Assembly (NCBI GenBank): GCA_009773355.1
Contig: WRPG01000052.1
Span: 1-42,296 of the forward strand
Source: Limisphaerales bacterium
Lineage (GTDB): Bacteria; Verrucomicrobiota; Verrucomicrobiia; Limisphaerales; SXTU01
DNA length: 42,296 nt
Reading direction: 5' to 3'
The position numbers were made by a program, and so were the translations under genes. This document shows positions 10,946 to 20,564 of the stretch, one piece after another. Numbering within the stretch: the first letter of the stretch is position 1; every line of letters begins with the position of its first letter. The notes below the pieces were generated by a model. It was not told the origin of the DNA. It saw only the letters and a program-made list of their open reading frames with translations, and made no database searches.

Positions 10946-11833
10946 ATGAAACACATCCTTCGCATCGGGGCGCTGTTGTGCGCCTGCCTGCTCGCCGCGT
11001 CTGCTCAGGCCGCCGTCAAGGCGCTCATCGTGGACGGCCAGAACAACCACGACTGGAAGGGCACCACGCCGCACTTGAAGAAATATCTGGAGGAGACCGG
11101 CCTCTTCGAGGTGGACGTGGTCACCACACCGGACAACAAGGGCGACATGTCCACCTTCAAGCCTGACTTCAAGAAATACAAACTCGTCGTCTCGAACTAC
11201 AACGGCCAGGACTGGTCCAAGGAGACGCAGGCGGCGTTCGAGGAGTTCGTCCGTAACGGTGGCGGTTTCGTCAGCGTCCATGCGGCGAACAATTCCTTCC
11301 CCAACTGGCCGGCCTACAACCAGATGATCGGCCTCGGCGGCTGGGGCGGGCGCAGCGAGAAGTCCGGCCCGTATGTTTATTGGGAGGAGAAGGCCGCGAA
11401 GGTCGTGAAGGACATCGCCCCCGGACGCGGCGGCAGCCACGGTCCACAGCACGCCTTCCTCGTCGAGACACGCGAGGCAAAACATCCCATCATGGCCGGC
11501 CTGCCGATGAAGTGGACGCACGCCCAGGACGAACTGTATGACCGCCTGCGCGGCCCGGCGGAGAATCTCACCGTGCTGGCCACCGCCTTCTCCGACTCGG
11601 CGAAGAGCGGCACGGGCCGCCACGAGCCGATGCTGATGACCACCACGTTTGGCAAGGGTCGCGTCTTCCACACGGCGCTGGGCCACGCGGGCGGCGGCAA
11701 ACGCACGGCGCAGCAGTGCGTCGGCTTCATCGTCACCTTCCAGCGCGGCGCGGAATGGGCCGTCACCGGCAAGGTCACGCAGAAAGTCCCCGCCGACTTC
11801 CCGCCCGCCGACAAGGTCAGCCTCCGCGAGTGA
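10946..11833 (+). CDS. Exported ThuA-like domain protein
   Basis: A 295-residue protein with a clear signal peptide (MKHILRIGALLCACLLAASAQA) and a single ThuA-like domain, a class I glutamine-amidotransferase-like fold linked in some rhizobia to trehalose utilisation. Recognisable motifs are the N-terminal VDGQNNHDWKGT, the central GGGFVSVHAANNSFPNW, and HAQDELYDRLRG and GKGRVFHTALGH near the end. In PVC bacteria such proteins are usually exported and occur beside sugar dehydrogenases and isomerase-like proteins, suggesting a role in carbohydrate breakdown; the biochemical activity is unknown. The start at 10946 opens the signal peptide. Its stop overlaps the GTG of the next gene by four bases, so the two are probably translated together. 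Confidence 0.88.
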   Translation: MKHILRIGALLCACLLAASAQAAVKALIVDGQNNHDWKGTTPHLKKYLEETGLFEVDVVTTPDNKGDMSTFKPDFKKYKLVVSNYNGQDWSKETQAAFEEFVRNGGGFVSVHAANNSFPNWPAYNQMIGLGGWGGRSEKSGPYVYWEEKAAKVVKDIAPGRGGSHGPQHAFLVETREAKHPIMAGLPMKWTHAQDELYDRLRGPAENLTVLATAFSDSAKSGTGRHEPMLMTTTFGKGRVFHTALGHAGGGKRTAQQCVGFIVTFQRGAEWAVTGKVTQKVPADFPPADKVSLRE

Positions 11834-12360
11834 ACGCGACCGCGTTTCCACCGCTCGAAGCCCGCGACGTCCACCTCGTCCGCGCCGCCGAGGGCTGGCT
11901 GGAACTCAACCTGCCCGCCGAGGCCGAAGCCGAGCTGGCCCAGCTCTCGCCTGCCGCACAGGCCCATCCGCTCGTCCTCCAAGCGCTCTGGCAGCTCCAC
12001 GCGCACCAGCATCGGTGGGCGCTGGCCCACACCGTCGCTGAACAGCTCGTGCAAACCTTTCCCGGCGATGTCAACGGCTGGGTCCACCGCGCCTACGCCG
12101 CGCGCCGCATGGAGGGCGGCGGACTCCAAGCCGCGTGGGACGCTCTGCGCCCGGCGGTCGAACAATTTCCCGGCGAAACCATCGTTCCCTACAACCTCGC
12201 CTGCTACGCCTGCCAGCTCGGCAAGCTGGATGCCGCCCGCCACTGGCTGGGCCGCGCCTTTGAAATCGCCGGCAAGCACAAGGCCCGCGAATCCCTCAAG
12301 CAAATGGCCCTCGCCGATCCCGACCTCGCGCCGCTGCGGGAGGAAATCCAGGCCCGGTGA
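11830..12360 (+). CDS. TPR-like repeat protein
   Basis: A 176-residue protein starting at a GTG that overlaps the stop of the ThuA gene (GTGA, 11830-11833), a typical sign of translational coupling. The sequence has tetratricopeptide-like helix pairs: [61 protein letters not shown] and [20 protein letters not shown], each with the small/large alternation of TPR motifs. No signal peptide, so cytoplasmic. Such proteins act as protein-binding scaffolds; the partner is unknown. The frame continues open upstream of the GTG, but that part overlaps the coding sequence of the preceding gene, so the GTG start is preferred. Confidence 0.75.
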   Translation: MNATAFPPLEARDVHLVRAAEGWLELNLPAEAEAELAQLSPAAQAHPLVLQALWQLHAHQHRWALAHTVAEQLVQTFPGDVNGWVHRAYAARRMEGGGLQAAWDALRPAVEQFPGETIVPYNLACYACQLGKLDAARHWLGRAFEIAGKHKARESLKQMALADPDLAPLREEIQAR

Positions 12361-12403
12361 GCCGCTTGACAGCCCGGCGACCCATTGCGACGGTGGCCGC
12401 GCA

Positions 12404-13126
12404 ATGCCGACGAAACCGCAGCCCCAATCCACTTTCCGCGCCCGCGCCGCGTTCACGCTGATCGAACTGCTGGTGGTGATCGCCATCATCGCGATTCTTG
12501 CCGGGATGCTGCTGCCGGCCTTGAGCAAGGCCAAGACCAAGGCCAAGGCCATCAAGTGCAACAGCAACGCCCGCCAGCTCGGGCTTGCCGCGCGCTTCTA
12601 CGCCGACGACCAGAACGGCTTCCTGGTGCCCTATGCGCTGGACGTGCCCGCACCCGCCGGATCATTTGTGCCCGACCCCGTCGTGACCCGCTGGCCGGAC
12701 GTGCTGGTGCGCTACGTCAGCAAGGCCTCGAACATCTTCCACTGCCCGGCCAATCCGCCGAAGTCCACGCTCAACATCGGGATCAACCTTCAGTTGAGCG
12801 GCGGCTGGACCAACGTGTTCATCCCGGAAACGAAGGTGGCCAAGCCCTCCGCCACGATCTACTTCGTGGACACGGCCATCGCCAGCAACCCGAACGAGAC
12901 CAACCCCGACTTGTTCGCCGAGGCGCCGGGCAGCCTCAGCATCCACTTCCGCACCGACACGGTGAACGACTCGCTCTTCTACAGCCACCCCACGCGCATC
13001 GTGAACCGCCACGGCGGCCGGGCCAACGTCGTGATGATTGACGGCCATGTGGAGTCCCTGCGCGCCGGCGAGGTGGGCTACTTCCTGCCGCAGGGAAATC
13101 CGGGGAACCTCTGGGACTTGTTCTGA
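12404..13126 (+). CDS. Prepilin-like protein with H-X9-DG C-terminal motif
   Basis: A 240-residue prepilin-like protein. The leader [16 protein letters not shown] is followed by [18 protein letters not shown] and [17 protein letters not shown]. The C-terminal motif is canonical H-X9-DG ([12 protein letters not shown], then HVES). It differs from the other prepilins of this window in being on the plus strand behind a ThuA-TPR pair; the 43-base gap to the TPR stop would allow co-transcription, but a TTGACA at 12365-12370 could also provide its own -35 box (no good -10 seen). The operator-like element found upstream of the 6352 and 7289 genes is absent here. The start at 12404 gives a normal-length leader. 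Confidence 0.88.
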   Translation: MPTKPQPQSTFRARAAFTLIELLVVIAIIAILAGMLLPALSKAKTKAKAIKCNSNARQLGLAARFYADDQNGFLVPYALDVPAPAGSFVPDPVVTRWPDVLVRYVSKASNIFHCPANPPKSTLNIGINLQLSGGWTNVFIPETKVAKPSATIYFVDTAIASNPNETNPDLFAEAPGSLSIHFRTDTVNDSLFYSHPTRIVNRHGGRANVVMIDGHVESLRAGEVGYFLPQGNPGNLWDLF

Positions 13127-13220
13127 CGGCCTGGTGCCGCCGCTGGCCGTCGCTCCGGCCGATCACGGCTTTGGGGACTCAGGGCGACCAAGTCGTCCCG
13201 ATGGCACGGTTTAGGAACCA

Positions 13221-14234
13221 TCACCTGGTGACCAGCAGCTCCCTGCCGTTCAACCTCACCGGCTCCGCCTGCGCCTGCTTCTTCGCCGGGAACGCCGCGC
13301 CGCCCAGCTCCTTCCACGCGCTCTCCACCTGCATGGTGATGAACTGGCCGAGGTAGTGGGCGATGCGCTCGTCCTTGCGGAGGGTTGCCTTGATGGTGTC
13401 GCACGCGGCCACCACTTCGGCGGTTGTCTTGCCGGCGTCCTTGAGCTTCTTCACCTCGGCGACGAGGGATTTGAAATACAACTGCTGGTTCGCCAGCACC
13501 TCGGGGCCGCCGCTCGGGCCGTGCGCGGGGCAGACTTTCAGCGGCTTGAGCGCGATGACCTTGTCGAGGGTCTTGATCCACTCGTGGATGTTGCCGTCGC
13601 CGGTGTAGTTGTAGGGGCCGTTCACGCAGGCGTCGCCGGTGAAGACGATGCGCTCCTTGGGCAGCCACGCCCAGCCGTCGCCGTGCGTGTGCGCGACGCC
13701 GAAGTGCAGCAGCTCGACGCGGTGCGTGCCGTCGTCGAAGGCCATCTTCTGCTCGAACAGCAGGCTGGGCGGACGGAGCTTGCTGGCGGCCACGTCCTTG
13801 CGGCCTTTGGCGGCGTCCTCCCAGCGGCCCGGCTTGCCGCCGCCAAAGAGGTTCGTCTCGTATTTCTTCATCTCCGCCAGCACGCCCATGTGCCCGACGA
13901 TGGTCGCGCCGGCCTCGTGCATGACCTGGTTGCCATAGGCGTGGTCGCCGTGGTGGTGCGTGTCGAAGGCGAACTTGATGGGCTTGTCGGTGAGCGCCTT
14001 GATCTTGGGCAGGATGACCTGCGCGCCGGAAGGGAAGTTCGCGTCAATGACGAGCACGTAGTCGTTGAAGACAATCCAGCCGTTGTTGCAATGCCCGTGG
14101 CGGCCGATGTCGCCTTCGTGGAAGTAGACGTCGGTGGCGACCTTCTCGACGAGATTCACCTCGGCGCGGACAAGCGGAGCGGCGAGCAGCGTGGCGAGGG
14201 CAAGCGCTTGGGCGGAGCGGAGCAGTGGTTTCAT
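13221..14234 (-). CDS. Exported metallo-beta-lactamase-fold hydrolase
   Basis: A 337-residue protein with a signal peptide (MKPLLRSAQALALATLLAAPLVRA) and an MBL fold. The metal-binding motif HxHxDH is present (H93, H95, D97, H98 in THHHGDH), with further likely ligands in VAHTHGDG, TGDACVNG and PAHGPSGG, so a di-zinc site is expected. This subgroup resembles exported SoxH/quinoprotein-relay or glyoxalase II-like hydrolases; the substrate is not known. The central segment (LFGGGKPGRWEDAAKGRKD) is longer than in the minimal fold. It is convergent with the prepilin gene 12404-13126 and divergent from the response regulator at 14414. There is no evidence for beta-lactam hydrolysis. Confidence 0.87.
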   Translation of the reverse strand: MKPLLRSAQALALATLLAAPLVRAEVNLVEKVATDVYFHEGDIGRHGHCNNGWIVFNDYVLVIDANFPSGAQVILPKIKALTDKPIKFAFDTHHHGDHAYGNQVMHEAGATIVGHMGVLAEMKKYETNLFGGGKPGRWEDAAKGRKDVAASKLRPPSLLFEQKMAFDDGTHRVELLHFGVAHTHGDGWAWLPKERIVFTGDACVNGPYNYTGDGNIHEWIKTLDKVIALKPLKVCPAHGPSGGPEVLANQQLYFKSLVAEVKKLKDAGKTTAEVVAACDTIKATLRKDERIAHYLGQFITMQVESAWKELGGAAFPAKKQAQAEPVRLNGRELLVTR

Positions 14235-14413
14235 GGCGGCGACTTTTGCAGAACGGGCAGGCGCGTCAAACGGGAAGTGCGGGGGTGCGGAAGCCGGGGA
14301 ATGGCTCGACTTCCAAAACGGACCGGGCTAGAGCTTTCGGCCAAGCTGGTGTCCGTCGCGGCGGATGGTTTTGGTGATTGCCGAAGCTGCGCGGCGGGCG
14401 GGACGGCCGGGCT

Positions 14414-14800
14414 ATGGCAAGAGTTCTCATCGCCGACGACGAGGCGGATATGCGCACGCTGTTGCAGCGCGCGCTGACGGTGGCCGGGCACGAGGCGCGG
14501 GTCGCCGCCGATGGCAACGCGGCGCTGGCGGCGTTGCGCGAGGCGCCTGCGGACGTCGCGGTGGTGGACATCTACATGCCCGGCAAGGATGGCATCGAGA
14601 CGATCATGGACATCCGCCGCCGCCACCCCGACACCAAGATCATCGCCATCACGGGCAGCGCGCCGCAGACCGGCGGGCCGATTCTCACCATGGCCCGGAA
14701 GCTGGGCGCGCACCTGACGATGGCCAAGCCCTTCTCGGCGGAGGAATTGATCGCGGCGGTGAACAGTCTGCTGCCTGAGCCGGCCGCACCCGGAGCCTGA
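14414..14800 (+). CDS. Single-domain response regulator (CheY-like receiver)
   Basis: A 128-residue stand-alone receiver domain. Acidic pocket D8-D9, phospho-acceptor D52 (VVDIYMPGKDG), conserved T80 (IAITGS) and K105 (MAKPFS) are all present, so phosphorylation should be possible. There is no output domain and no histidine kinase in the window, so it probably works by protein contact, as CheY or Spo0F do, or in a phosphorelay. The start at 14414 (MARVLIADDE) was chosen over the upstream 14378 because the receiver fold begins there. It is convergent with moaA (22 bases apart). Confidence 0.92.
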   Translation: MARVLIADDEADMRTLLQRALTVAGHEARVAADGNAALAALREAPADVAVVDIYMPGKDGIETIMDIRRRHPDTKIIAITGSAPQTGGPILTMARKLGAHLTMAKPFSAEELIAAVNSLLPEPAAPGA

Positions 14801-14822
14801 CGGGACGCGGCGCGGCATCCAA

Positions 14823-15893
14823 TCACCCGCCGATGCAGCTCATCGTGCGCTCGGGCTGCTGGAAGCTCGGCTCGCCGATGTGGTGGCGGTCTTCCTTGCC
14901 CAGCACAATCTCCCGCAAACGCGCAGCCAGGTCCGTGTCGCTCGCGTTGCCGCGCAGGAGCGGCTTGAGGTCGTGCTCGTGCAGGCTGAAGAGGCAGGTG
15001 CGGATTTTGCCATCGGCGGTCAGGCGGAGGCGGTTGCAATGGCCGCAGAACGGCTCCGTGACCGGTGCGATGATGCCGATCTCGCCGCGTCCGTCGGCGA
15101 AGGTCCAGCGCTTCGCGGTCTCGGACTGGTTTTCGGACACCACCGGGCGCAGGTCGAAGCGGGCTTGCAGCCGCGCGAGGATTTCGCGGCCGGGCACGAC
15201 GAGGTCCCGCAACCAAGCGCGGCCGGAGTCCAGCGGCATGAACTCGATGAAGCGCAGGCTCACCGCCTGCTCGCGCGCGAACCCGGCGAGGCACTCCAGC
15301 TCGTGGTCGTTCAGGCCGCGGATGACCACGGCGTTGACCTTCACGGGCGCGAAGCCGAGTTCCTTCGCCTGCGCGATGCCGGCCAGCACGGCGCGGAGAC
15401 CATCGCGGCCCGTGATGCGCTTGAAGTTGTCGTGGTCGAGCGAGTCGAGGCTGAAGCTGACGCGCTGAAGGCCGGCGGCGCGGAGCGCGACGGCGTGCGT
15501 GGCAAAGTGCGCGCCGTTGGTGGTCATGGCCAGATCGCGGATGCCACTGATGGGGGCGAGGCGCGCGACCAAGTCCGGCACGCCCCGCCGCAGCAGCGGT
15601 TCGCCACCAGTGATGCGGACCTTCTCGACGCCCAGCCCGACGGCGACGCGCACAACCCGCTCGATTTCCTCGTAAGTCAGCAGCGCGGACTTGGGCTTCC
15701 ACTCGCGGACGATGGGTGTGAGCGTGGGCTGGGGATTCTTGAGCGCGTCGAACTTGCCGCGATAAAAGTTGGCGGCCTCCTCCGTCTCCGGCAGGCAATA
15801 CAGGCACCGGAAGTTGCACCGGTCGGTGATGCTGACGCGGAGGTCGCGCATCGTGCGGCCGAAGGAGTCGTTCAGAGGCGGCGGGGCGGACAT
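14823..15893 (-). CDS. moaA: GTP 3',8-cyclase MoaA (molybdenum cofactor biosynthesis)
   Basis: Radical-SAM enzyme that, with MoaC, turns GTP into cyclic pyranopterin monophosphate, the first step of molybdopterin synthesis. The N-terminal 4Fe-4S site is C26-x3-C30-x2-C33 (CNFRCLYC). The C-terminal cluster is C283-x2-C286-x13-C300 (CGHCNRLRL...IRTC), and the protein ends with the double glycine (SCIGG) needed for catalysis in MoaA. The segment after the first cluster (EEAANFYRGKFDALKNPQP) is longer than usual. Length 356 residues, slightly above the typical 330. No other moa/moe/mog gene is in the window, so the pathway is dispersed. A heptamer palindrome (15905-15972) lies directly upstream and may affect its expression. 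Confidence 0.94.
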   Translation of the reverse strand: MSAPPPLNDSFGRTMRDLRVSITDRCNFRCLYCLPETEEAANFYRGKFDALKNPQPTLTPIVREWKPKSALLTYEEIERVVRVAVGLGVEKVRITGGEPLLRRGVPDLVARLAPISGIRDLAMTTNGAHFATHAVALRAAGLQRVSFSLDSLDHDNFKRITGRDGLRAVLAGIAQAKELGFAPVKVNAVVIRGLNDHELECLAGFAREQAVSLRFIEFMPLDSGRAWLRDLVVPGREILARLQARFDLRPVVSENQSETAKRWTFADGRGEIGIIAPVTEPFCGHCNRLRLTADGKIRTCLFSLHEHDLKPLLRGNASDTDLAARLREIVLGKEDRHHIGEPSFQQPERTMSCIGG

Positions 15894-15904
15894 GGGAGAG
15901 TGTC

Positions 15905-15972
15905 AGTAATTAGTGCTTAGTAGTTAGTCGGCCCGGCGGTGCTTACTAAGCACTAATTACTAATCACTCACT
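15905..15972. repeat. Inverted 7-bp tandem arrays upstream of moaA
   Basis: The left array has units AGTAATT, AGTGCTT, AGTAGTT (15905-15925); the right has ACTAAGC, ACTAATT, ACTAATC, ACTCACT (15945-15972). The two arrays are reverse complements of each other with a GC-rich loop, so a long hairpin can form. It lies between the stop of the coiled-coil gene (16004) and the moaA start (15893). It is an AT-rich island in GC-rich DNA and belongs to the same 7-bp class as the arrays in copA, mfd and the gsp operon. Confidence 0.8.
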
Positions 15973-16003
15973 TCCCAGCGCAAAGACGGCCACGCCGCGC
16001 GCC

Positions 16004-17047
16004 TTACTTCTTCTTCGGCGTGGGGCTGCCGGGGAAGTCGGGGCCAACGGTCACGCTCTTCTCGACGCCGCCCGGGGCGGGCTTGGGCGCGGCGGGCGCG
16101 GGGGCCTTGATGGTCACGGTGCCGTCGCGGTGAACCTCGACGTTGAGCTGGCTGCCCTTGGTCGTCATCGGCTTGGCGGTGGCGAGCGGCTGGAGGCCCT
16201 CGTTGAGCAGTTGCCCGCCCTTGCGCTCGTCCAGGAACAAGCCGCGCCGCATCCAGTCCACGCGACGGGCGACGGCCTGGTCGCTCTTGATGGTGGACAT
16301 CTGCTCCTTGAGGAAGGCGAGGTCGTTCATCTTGCGCTCCATCTCGGTGCGCTCGCCCTGCATCCGGGCAAGCTCCTTGGTGAGAAACGCCTTGTCGTCC
16401 TTCGCCACCGCCAGCTCGCCCTCGACGAAGGCAATGCGGGTGTTCAGCGTGCCGATGGTGGAGTTGAGCTTGGCGATGTCCTTGTTCAGCCCGGCGATCT
16501 TCGCGTTCAACTGGTCGCGGGTGTTCTGCAAATCCTTGATGCTGGCGTCGCGGGTGGCGACCTCCTGCTTGCGCTTGGTGTCGAGCGCGGCGTAGCGCGT
16601 GGCGGCGGCCTGCGCATCGGCCTTCGCCTTGGCCTCGGCGGCGGTGAGGGCGGCGGTGAGCGTGGTCTCGACCTTTTTGGTCTCGGCCTGGGCCGCCTTG
16701 GTGGCATCCTGCGCCGCCTTGGTCTCGGCCTGCGACTTGGTGAGCGCGCCCTTGGTCTGGGTCAGCTCGGCGGTCGTGGCCTGCACCTTGGCGTCCAGCG
16801 CCTTGGCCTCCTCGGTCTTGGCGGCGAGGCCGGCAGTGATGACCTCGTTGGTCTTCGTGAGCGAGTCGTTGACCTGCTTCTGCGCGGTCAGTTCGCCCGT
16901 GGTCTTCTTCACCGTGCCCTCGAGTTCGGCGATGGTGCCGTCGTCCTTCTTCTTGGTCTCCACCGCGCTGTTGTGCCGCATGAGCAGGCCAATGCCCAGC
17001 AGCACGCTGAGCGCCACCAACACCACCACTGCCGTCTTGTTATTCAT
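16004..17047 (-). CDS. Membrane-anchored coiled-coil protein, function unknown
   Basis: A 347-residue protein with a single N-terminal hydrophobic segment (AVVVLVALSVLLGIGLLM) that should act as an uncleaved anchor, followed by about 230 residues of Lys/Glu/Ala/Thr-rich heptad sequence predicted by eye to be coiled coil (for example AELEGTVKKTTGELTAQKQV and AKLNSTIGTLNTRIAFVEGE). The C-terminal 80 residues are less regular and end in a Pro/Lys-rich tail (PDFPGSPTPKKK). I do not recognise a named family; a periplasmic or envelope-spanning structural role is a guess from the architecture. It lies upstream of moaA on the same strand, 110 bases away with a palindrome between, so an operon with moaA is not certain. 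Confidence 0.8.
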   Translation of the reverse strand: MNNKTAVVVLVALSVLLGIGLLMRHNSAVETKKKDDGTIAELEGTVKKTTGELTAQKQVNDSLTKTNEVITAGLAAKTEEAKALDAKVQATTAELTQTKGALTKSQAETKAAQDATKAAQAETKKVETTLTAALTAAEAKAKADAQAAATRYAALDTKRKQEVATRDASIKDLQNTRDQLNAKIAGLNKDIAKLNSTIGTLNTRIAFVEGELAVAKDDKAFLTKELARMQGERTEMERKMNDLAFLKEQMSTIKSDQAVARRVDWMRRGLFLDERKGGQLLNEGLQPLATAKPMTTKGSQLNVEVHRDGTVTIKAPAPAAPKPAPGGVEKSVTVGPDFPGSPTPKKK

Positions 17048-17185
17048 ACGAGTTCAGCATGGGGAGGGGGGACGGGTTTGGCAAGCCCCCAGCGGCAACC
17101 ACGCGGGCTGGCTCCCCGCAATGCGGACAATTGCCACGCGGACCGGCCTCTGTCAGTTTCACGGGACATTCATTCACTGGTTGCC

Positions 17186-18067
17186 ATGCACACGAACCGC
17201 CGCCAATTCCTCCGCACCTCCGCCGTCGTCGCCGCCACGTTGCCCGGTGCCATTCATTCCGCGCTGGCCGCCACCGGCGTGAGCTGGCCCGTCGGCTGTT
17301 TCAACCGCCCGTGGACCAAGTGGAGCTACGACGACGCGCTCGACGGCCTCCAGGCCGCCGGCTACACGCTCACCGGCCTGCTCACCCCGCACAAGGGCGA
17401 GGACTTCTCGTCCGCCGCCACGCCGGAGTATCTCACCGGTCTGAAGAAGCGCCTCGCCGCGCACGGCCTCTCGGCGAACATGGCTGCCATCCGCTTCAAG
17501 CCCGCCGCGCCGCTCGATGACAACATCCGCGACCTGCGGAAGCAGATTGAGAACGCCGCGCGGCTGGAGCTGAAGTTCATGCTCACCTTCGGCGTGGACA
17601 AGCCGGAGCACTACGAAAACTTCTACCGCCTCATGGCCGACGCGGCGGCGCAGGCGGCCAAGCGCGGCATCCAGATCGCCGTGAAGCCCCACGGCGGCGG
17701 CAGCGGCGCGGCGGAGGAAATCACGCGCTGCCTGGAGAAGGTCGGCCACGCGAACTTCAAGGTCTGGTATGACGCCGGGAACATCATCTACTACACCGGC
17801 AAGGACCCCGTCGCCGAGCTGGCCTCCGTCGCGAAGCACGTCACCGGCTTCTGCGCCAAGGACTGCGCCGCGCCGAAGGCCGAGGTGATGACGCAGTTCG
17901 GCACGGGCAAGGTGGATTTCGTCGCCGTGTTCAAGCTGCTCAAGGCCGCCGGCTTCAACGGCCCCGTCATGGTCGAGGGCGTGAAAGTCGGCGAGACCGC
18001 GCAGGCAACGACGGCCAACGCGCGGGCAAACCGCGAGTTTCTCGTGAAGACCTTCGCGCAGGTCTGA
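17186..18067 (+). CDS. TAT-exported sugar phosphate isomerase/epimerase-like protein
   Basis: A 293-residue TIM-barrel protein of the xylose-isomerase-like superfamily. It has a twin-arginine-type signal ([19 protein letters not shown]). Barrel motifs include the metal/sugar-site strands [52 protein letters not shown] and GPVMVEGV; the closing Glu in VMVEGV is a likely ligand. Such exported isomerase-like proteins are numerous in Planctomycetes and Verrucomicrobia, often near ThuA-like and cytochrome proteins, and are presumed to act on sugars outside the cytoplasm; real activities are mostly untested. The start at 17186 gives the signal; the frame is open far upstream, but that region is antisense to the coiled-coil gene. 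Confidence 0.86.
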   Translation: MHTNRRQFLRTSAVVAATLPGAIHSALAATGVSWPVGCFNRPWTKWSYDDALDGLQAAGYTLTGLLTPHKGEDFSSAATPEYLTGLKKRLAAHGLSANMAAIRFKPAAPLDDNIRDLRKQIENAARLELKFMLTFGVDKPEHYENFYRLMADAAAQAAKRGIQIAVKPHGGGSGAAEEITRCLEKVGHANFKVWYDAGNIIYYTGKDPVAELASVAKHVTGFCAKDCAAPKAEVMTQFGTGKVDFVAVFKLLKAAGFNGPVMVEGVKVGETAQATTANARANREFLVKTFAQV

Positions 18068-18137
18068 GCCGGGGAAGGTTCGGGGAAACACACCTGCGCG
18101 CGTGCGCTCAGGCTCCAGTTGTGGCTTAGTGGTTCCG

Positions 18138-20465
18138 ATGAGTTGCGCCTGCTCAAACTCTTGCGATGCGCCTGCGCCCCCCGCAGACACGAACGCCACG
18201 GAATTTTCCGTGCGCGGCATGAACTGCCAGAGCTGCGTGCGCAAGGCCACGGCGGCGCTGCAGGCCGTGCCCGGCATCGCCAGCGCCGTGGTCAGCCTGG
18301 AAGCAGAGCGCGCCACCGTCCGTTGGCAGCCGGGCACCACGCCTTCGGCGGAAGCCATCGTCCGCGCCCTGCAAGCCGCCGGCTACGAGGCCGAGCCAAT
18401 CCGGCAATCGGCAATCGGCAATCGGCAATCGCCCTGGTCGCCGCTCTCCGGCTGGCAGTTCAACGTCGTCTTCGGTGGCGCGGTCACGCTGCTGCTCATG
18501 CTCGGCGAATGGGCCTTCCGCCTCGGCGTGGAGCGGTGGTTCCAGTGGACGGCCTTCGCGCTCGCGCTGCCGGTGCAGGTGGTATGCGGTGCGCGCTTTT
18601 ATGTCGGCGCGTGGCGGCAACTCCGTGCGGGCAGCTCAAACATGGACACGCTCGTCGCGCTCGGCTCGACGACGGCCTTCGGCTTCAGCGCGTGGGCGCT
18701 CTTCACCGGCTGGCACGGGCATCTCTACTTCATGGAGGCCGCCGCCATCATCACGCTCATCAGCGTCGGCCACTGGCTCGAAGCCCGCATGAGCGCGCGC
18801 GCGGCGAGCTCGTTGAAAGCGTTGTTGAACCTCGCGCCGCAAACCGCCCGCCGCCTCGACGCCAGCGGTGCGGAAAGCGAAGTCCCCGTCGCGGAACTCA
18901 AAACTGACGACCGCGTCGCGCTCCGCCCCGGCGACCGCGTGCCCGTGGACGGCGAAGTCCTCGAGGGCCAGTCCGCCGTGGACGAGGCGATGCTCACCGG
19001 CGAATCGCTCCCGGTCGAAAAAACTCCCGGCGCGAAGCTCTACGGCGGCACGGTGAACCAGAACGGCCGCCTCGTCTTCCGCGTCACCGCCACCGGCGAC
19101 GCGACCGCGCTGGCGCAAATCATCGCCGTGGTCCAGCGCGCGCAGTCCAGCCGCGCGAACATCCAGAAGCTCGGCGACCAGGTCAGCGCGGTGTTCGTGC
19201 CCATCGTCGTGCTGGTCGCACTCGGCACGGGGCTGTGGTGGGGGCTGGGCTATGACAGCGCGTTGCGCGCGGCCACGACGTTGCTGCCGTTCCTTAAGCC
19301 GGAGCACTTCCCCGCGTCGCCGCTGGCGGCGGCGTTCATCCACGCGGCGGGCGTGCTCATCGTTGCGTGCCCGTGTGCGATGGGCCTCGCGACGCCCGCC
19401 GCCATCATGGCCGGCGTGAACGCGGCGGCGCGGCGCGGCATCCTCATCCGCGACGGCGCGGCACTGGAGAAGAGCGGCCGCATCACGGCTGTCCTCTTCG
19501 ACAAGACCGGGACGCTGACGGAGGGAAAGCTCGCGGTGGCGGCGGTGCATGAGGTGAAGGCCAGCGCGGAGCGAGTCAAGGAACTGGCCGCCGCGCTCGC
19601 CGCACCCTCGAATCATCCGCTAAGCCGGGCCATCGCCGCCGCTGGTAGCCGCCGACGTGAGGAGGCGGACGGTGCCAGCAGCGGGAGAATCCGCCTCCTC
19701 ACCTCGGCGGCTACGTGGAACGAGGTTCGCGGGGCGGGCATTGAGGCGACCAGTGCGGGGACTGTTCTTCGCCTCGGTTCATTGCGTTGGCTCGCGGAAT
19801 CGGGTGTGAGCGCGGAGCAGAACCCGTTTGTCTCCGAGTGGACTTCCCAAGGCGCGACCGTCCTCGGCCTCGCGCGCGGTTCCGAGCTGCTCGCGCTGTT
19901 CGCCTTGCGCGACCAGTTGAAGGCGCACGCCGCCGAAGTGGTCGCGGGCTTGCAGCGGCAGGGCAAGACCGTGTTCCTCGTGACCGGCGACAACGCGCAA
20001 ACCGCCGCCGCCATCGCCGCGCAAGCGGGCTTGCCGAAGGAAAACGTCTTCGCCGAAATCCGCCCGGAGCAGAAGGCCGGCATCGTGCAGCAGTTGCAGG
20101 CGCGCGGGCAGCGCGTGGCCTTCGTCGGCGACGGCATCAATGACGCCCCCGCGTTGGAGCAGGCGGACCTCGGCATCGCCGTTGCGCGTGCGAGCGACGT
20201 GGCCCGCGAGGCGGCGGACATCATTCTCCTACAGTCTGATATTCAAGCCATCCCCGAGGCGCTCGGCCTGGCGCAGGCGACGCTCCGCACCATCAAGCAA
20301 AACCTCTTCTGGGCGTTCTTCTACAACGCCGCCGCCGTGCCGCTCGCGGCGTTGGGCCTGCTGAGTCCGGTCTTGTGCGCGGCGGCGATGGGCCTGTCCG
20401 ACGTGCTGGTCATCGGCAACGCGCTGCGGTTGCGCGCGTGGCGGCCAGCGCACCGCGCTTCGTAG
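18138..20465 (+). CDS. copA: Copper-type P-type ATPase (P1B) with in-frame repeat insertions
   Basis: Exports Cu(I) (or a related soft metal) from the cytoplasm at the cost of ATP. In the 775-residue protein: a Cys-rich N-terminus ([12 protein letters not shown]); a heavy-metal-binding domain with GMNCQSC (C30, C33); transmembrane helices; the actuator TGES; the ion-path motif CPC (411-413); DKTGTLTEG with phosphorylated D455; the HP element SNHPLS; and the hinge GDGINDAP. The CPC motif points to Cu/Ag. Two repeats lie in frame: a CAATCGG heptamer array (18405-18432, encoding [11 protein letters not shown]) after the metal-binding domain, and a palindromic element in the nucleotide-binding domain (19645-19714). 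Both fall in variable loops, so the enzyme is probably still active. The start at 18138 begins the Cys-rich segment. Confidence 0.93.
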   Translation: MSCACSNSCDAPAPPADTNATEFSVRGMNCQSCVRKATAALQAVPGIASAVVSLEAERATVRWQPGTTPSAEAIVRALQAAGYEAEPIRQSAIGNRQSPWSPLSGWQFNVVFGGAVTLLLMLGEWAFRLGVERWFQWTAFALALPVQVVCGARFYVGAWRQLRAGSSNMDTLVALGSTTAFGFSAWALFTGWHGHLYFMEAAAIITLISVGHWLEARMSARAASSLKALLNLAPQTARRLDASGAESEVPVAELKTDDRVALRPGDRVPVDGEVLEGQSAVDEAMLTGESLPVEKTPGAKLYGGTVNQNGRLVFRVTATGDATALAQIIAVVQRAQSSRANIQKLGDQVSAVFVPIVVLVALGTGLWWGLGYDSALRAATTLLPFLKPEHFPASPLAAAFIHAAGVLIVACPCAMGLATPAAIMAGVNAAARRGILIRDGAALEKSGRITAVLFDKTGTLTEGKLAVAAVHEVKASAERVKELAAALAAPSNHPLSRAIAAAGSRRREEADGASSGRIRLLTSAATWNEVRGAGIEATSAGTVLRLGSLRWLAESGVSAEQNPFVSEWTSQGATVLGLARGSELLALFALRDQLKAHAAEVVAGLQRQGKTVFLVTGDNAQTAAAIAAQAGLPKENVFAEIRPEQKAGIVQQLQARGQRVAFVGDGINDAPALEQADLGIAVARASDVAREAADIILLQSDIQAIPEALGLAQATLRTIKQNLFWAFFYNAAAVPLAALGLLSPVLCAAAMGLSDVLVIGNALRLRAWRPAHRAS
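18405..18432. repeat. 7-bp tandem array inside copA
   Basis: Four units of CAATCGG (the last CAATCGC) in frame between the metal-binding domain and the first membrane helix. Four units add 28 bases, so a change of one unit would shift the reading frame. Confidence 0.85.
19645..19714. repeat. Palindromic element, family 1, in frame inside copA
   Basis: Inverted repeat with 25-base arms and one mismatch. The left arm starts GTAGCCGCCGACGTGAGG and the right arm ends CACCTCGGCGGCTAC. It matches the intergenic copy at 1172-1260 and the mfd copy at 22384-22456. It encodes GSRRREEAD...RLLTSAAT, almost the same peptide as in Mfd, and enlarges the ATP-binding domain between HPLSRA and the GAGIE segment. 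Confidence 0.88.
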
Positions 20466-20564
20466 GGTAGCCGCCGTCGTCTGCCGGGTTGGGGAACGCG
20501 CTCCTTGACGCACCCATTTCCAAGCTGCCAGCCTGCGGTTCGCTGGTGGGGCTTGCCCGCCTGC

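Noticed and set aside
16130-17185. Long N-terminal extension of the sugar isomerase-like gene
   Set aside because: The upstream frame is antisense to the coiled-coil gene; the TAT signal at 17186 marks the true start.
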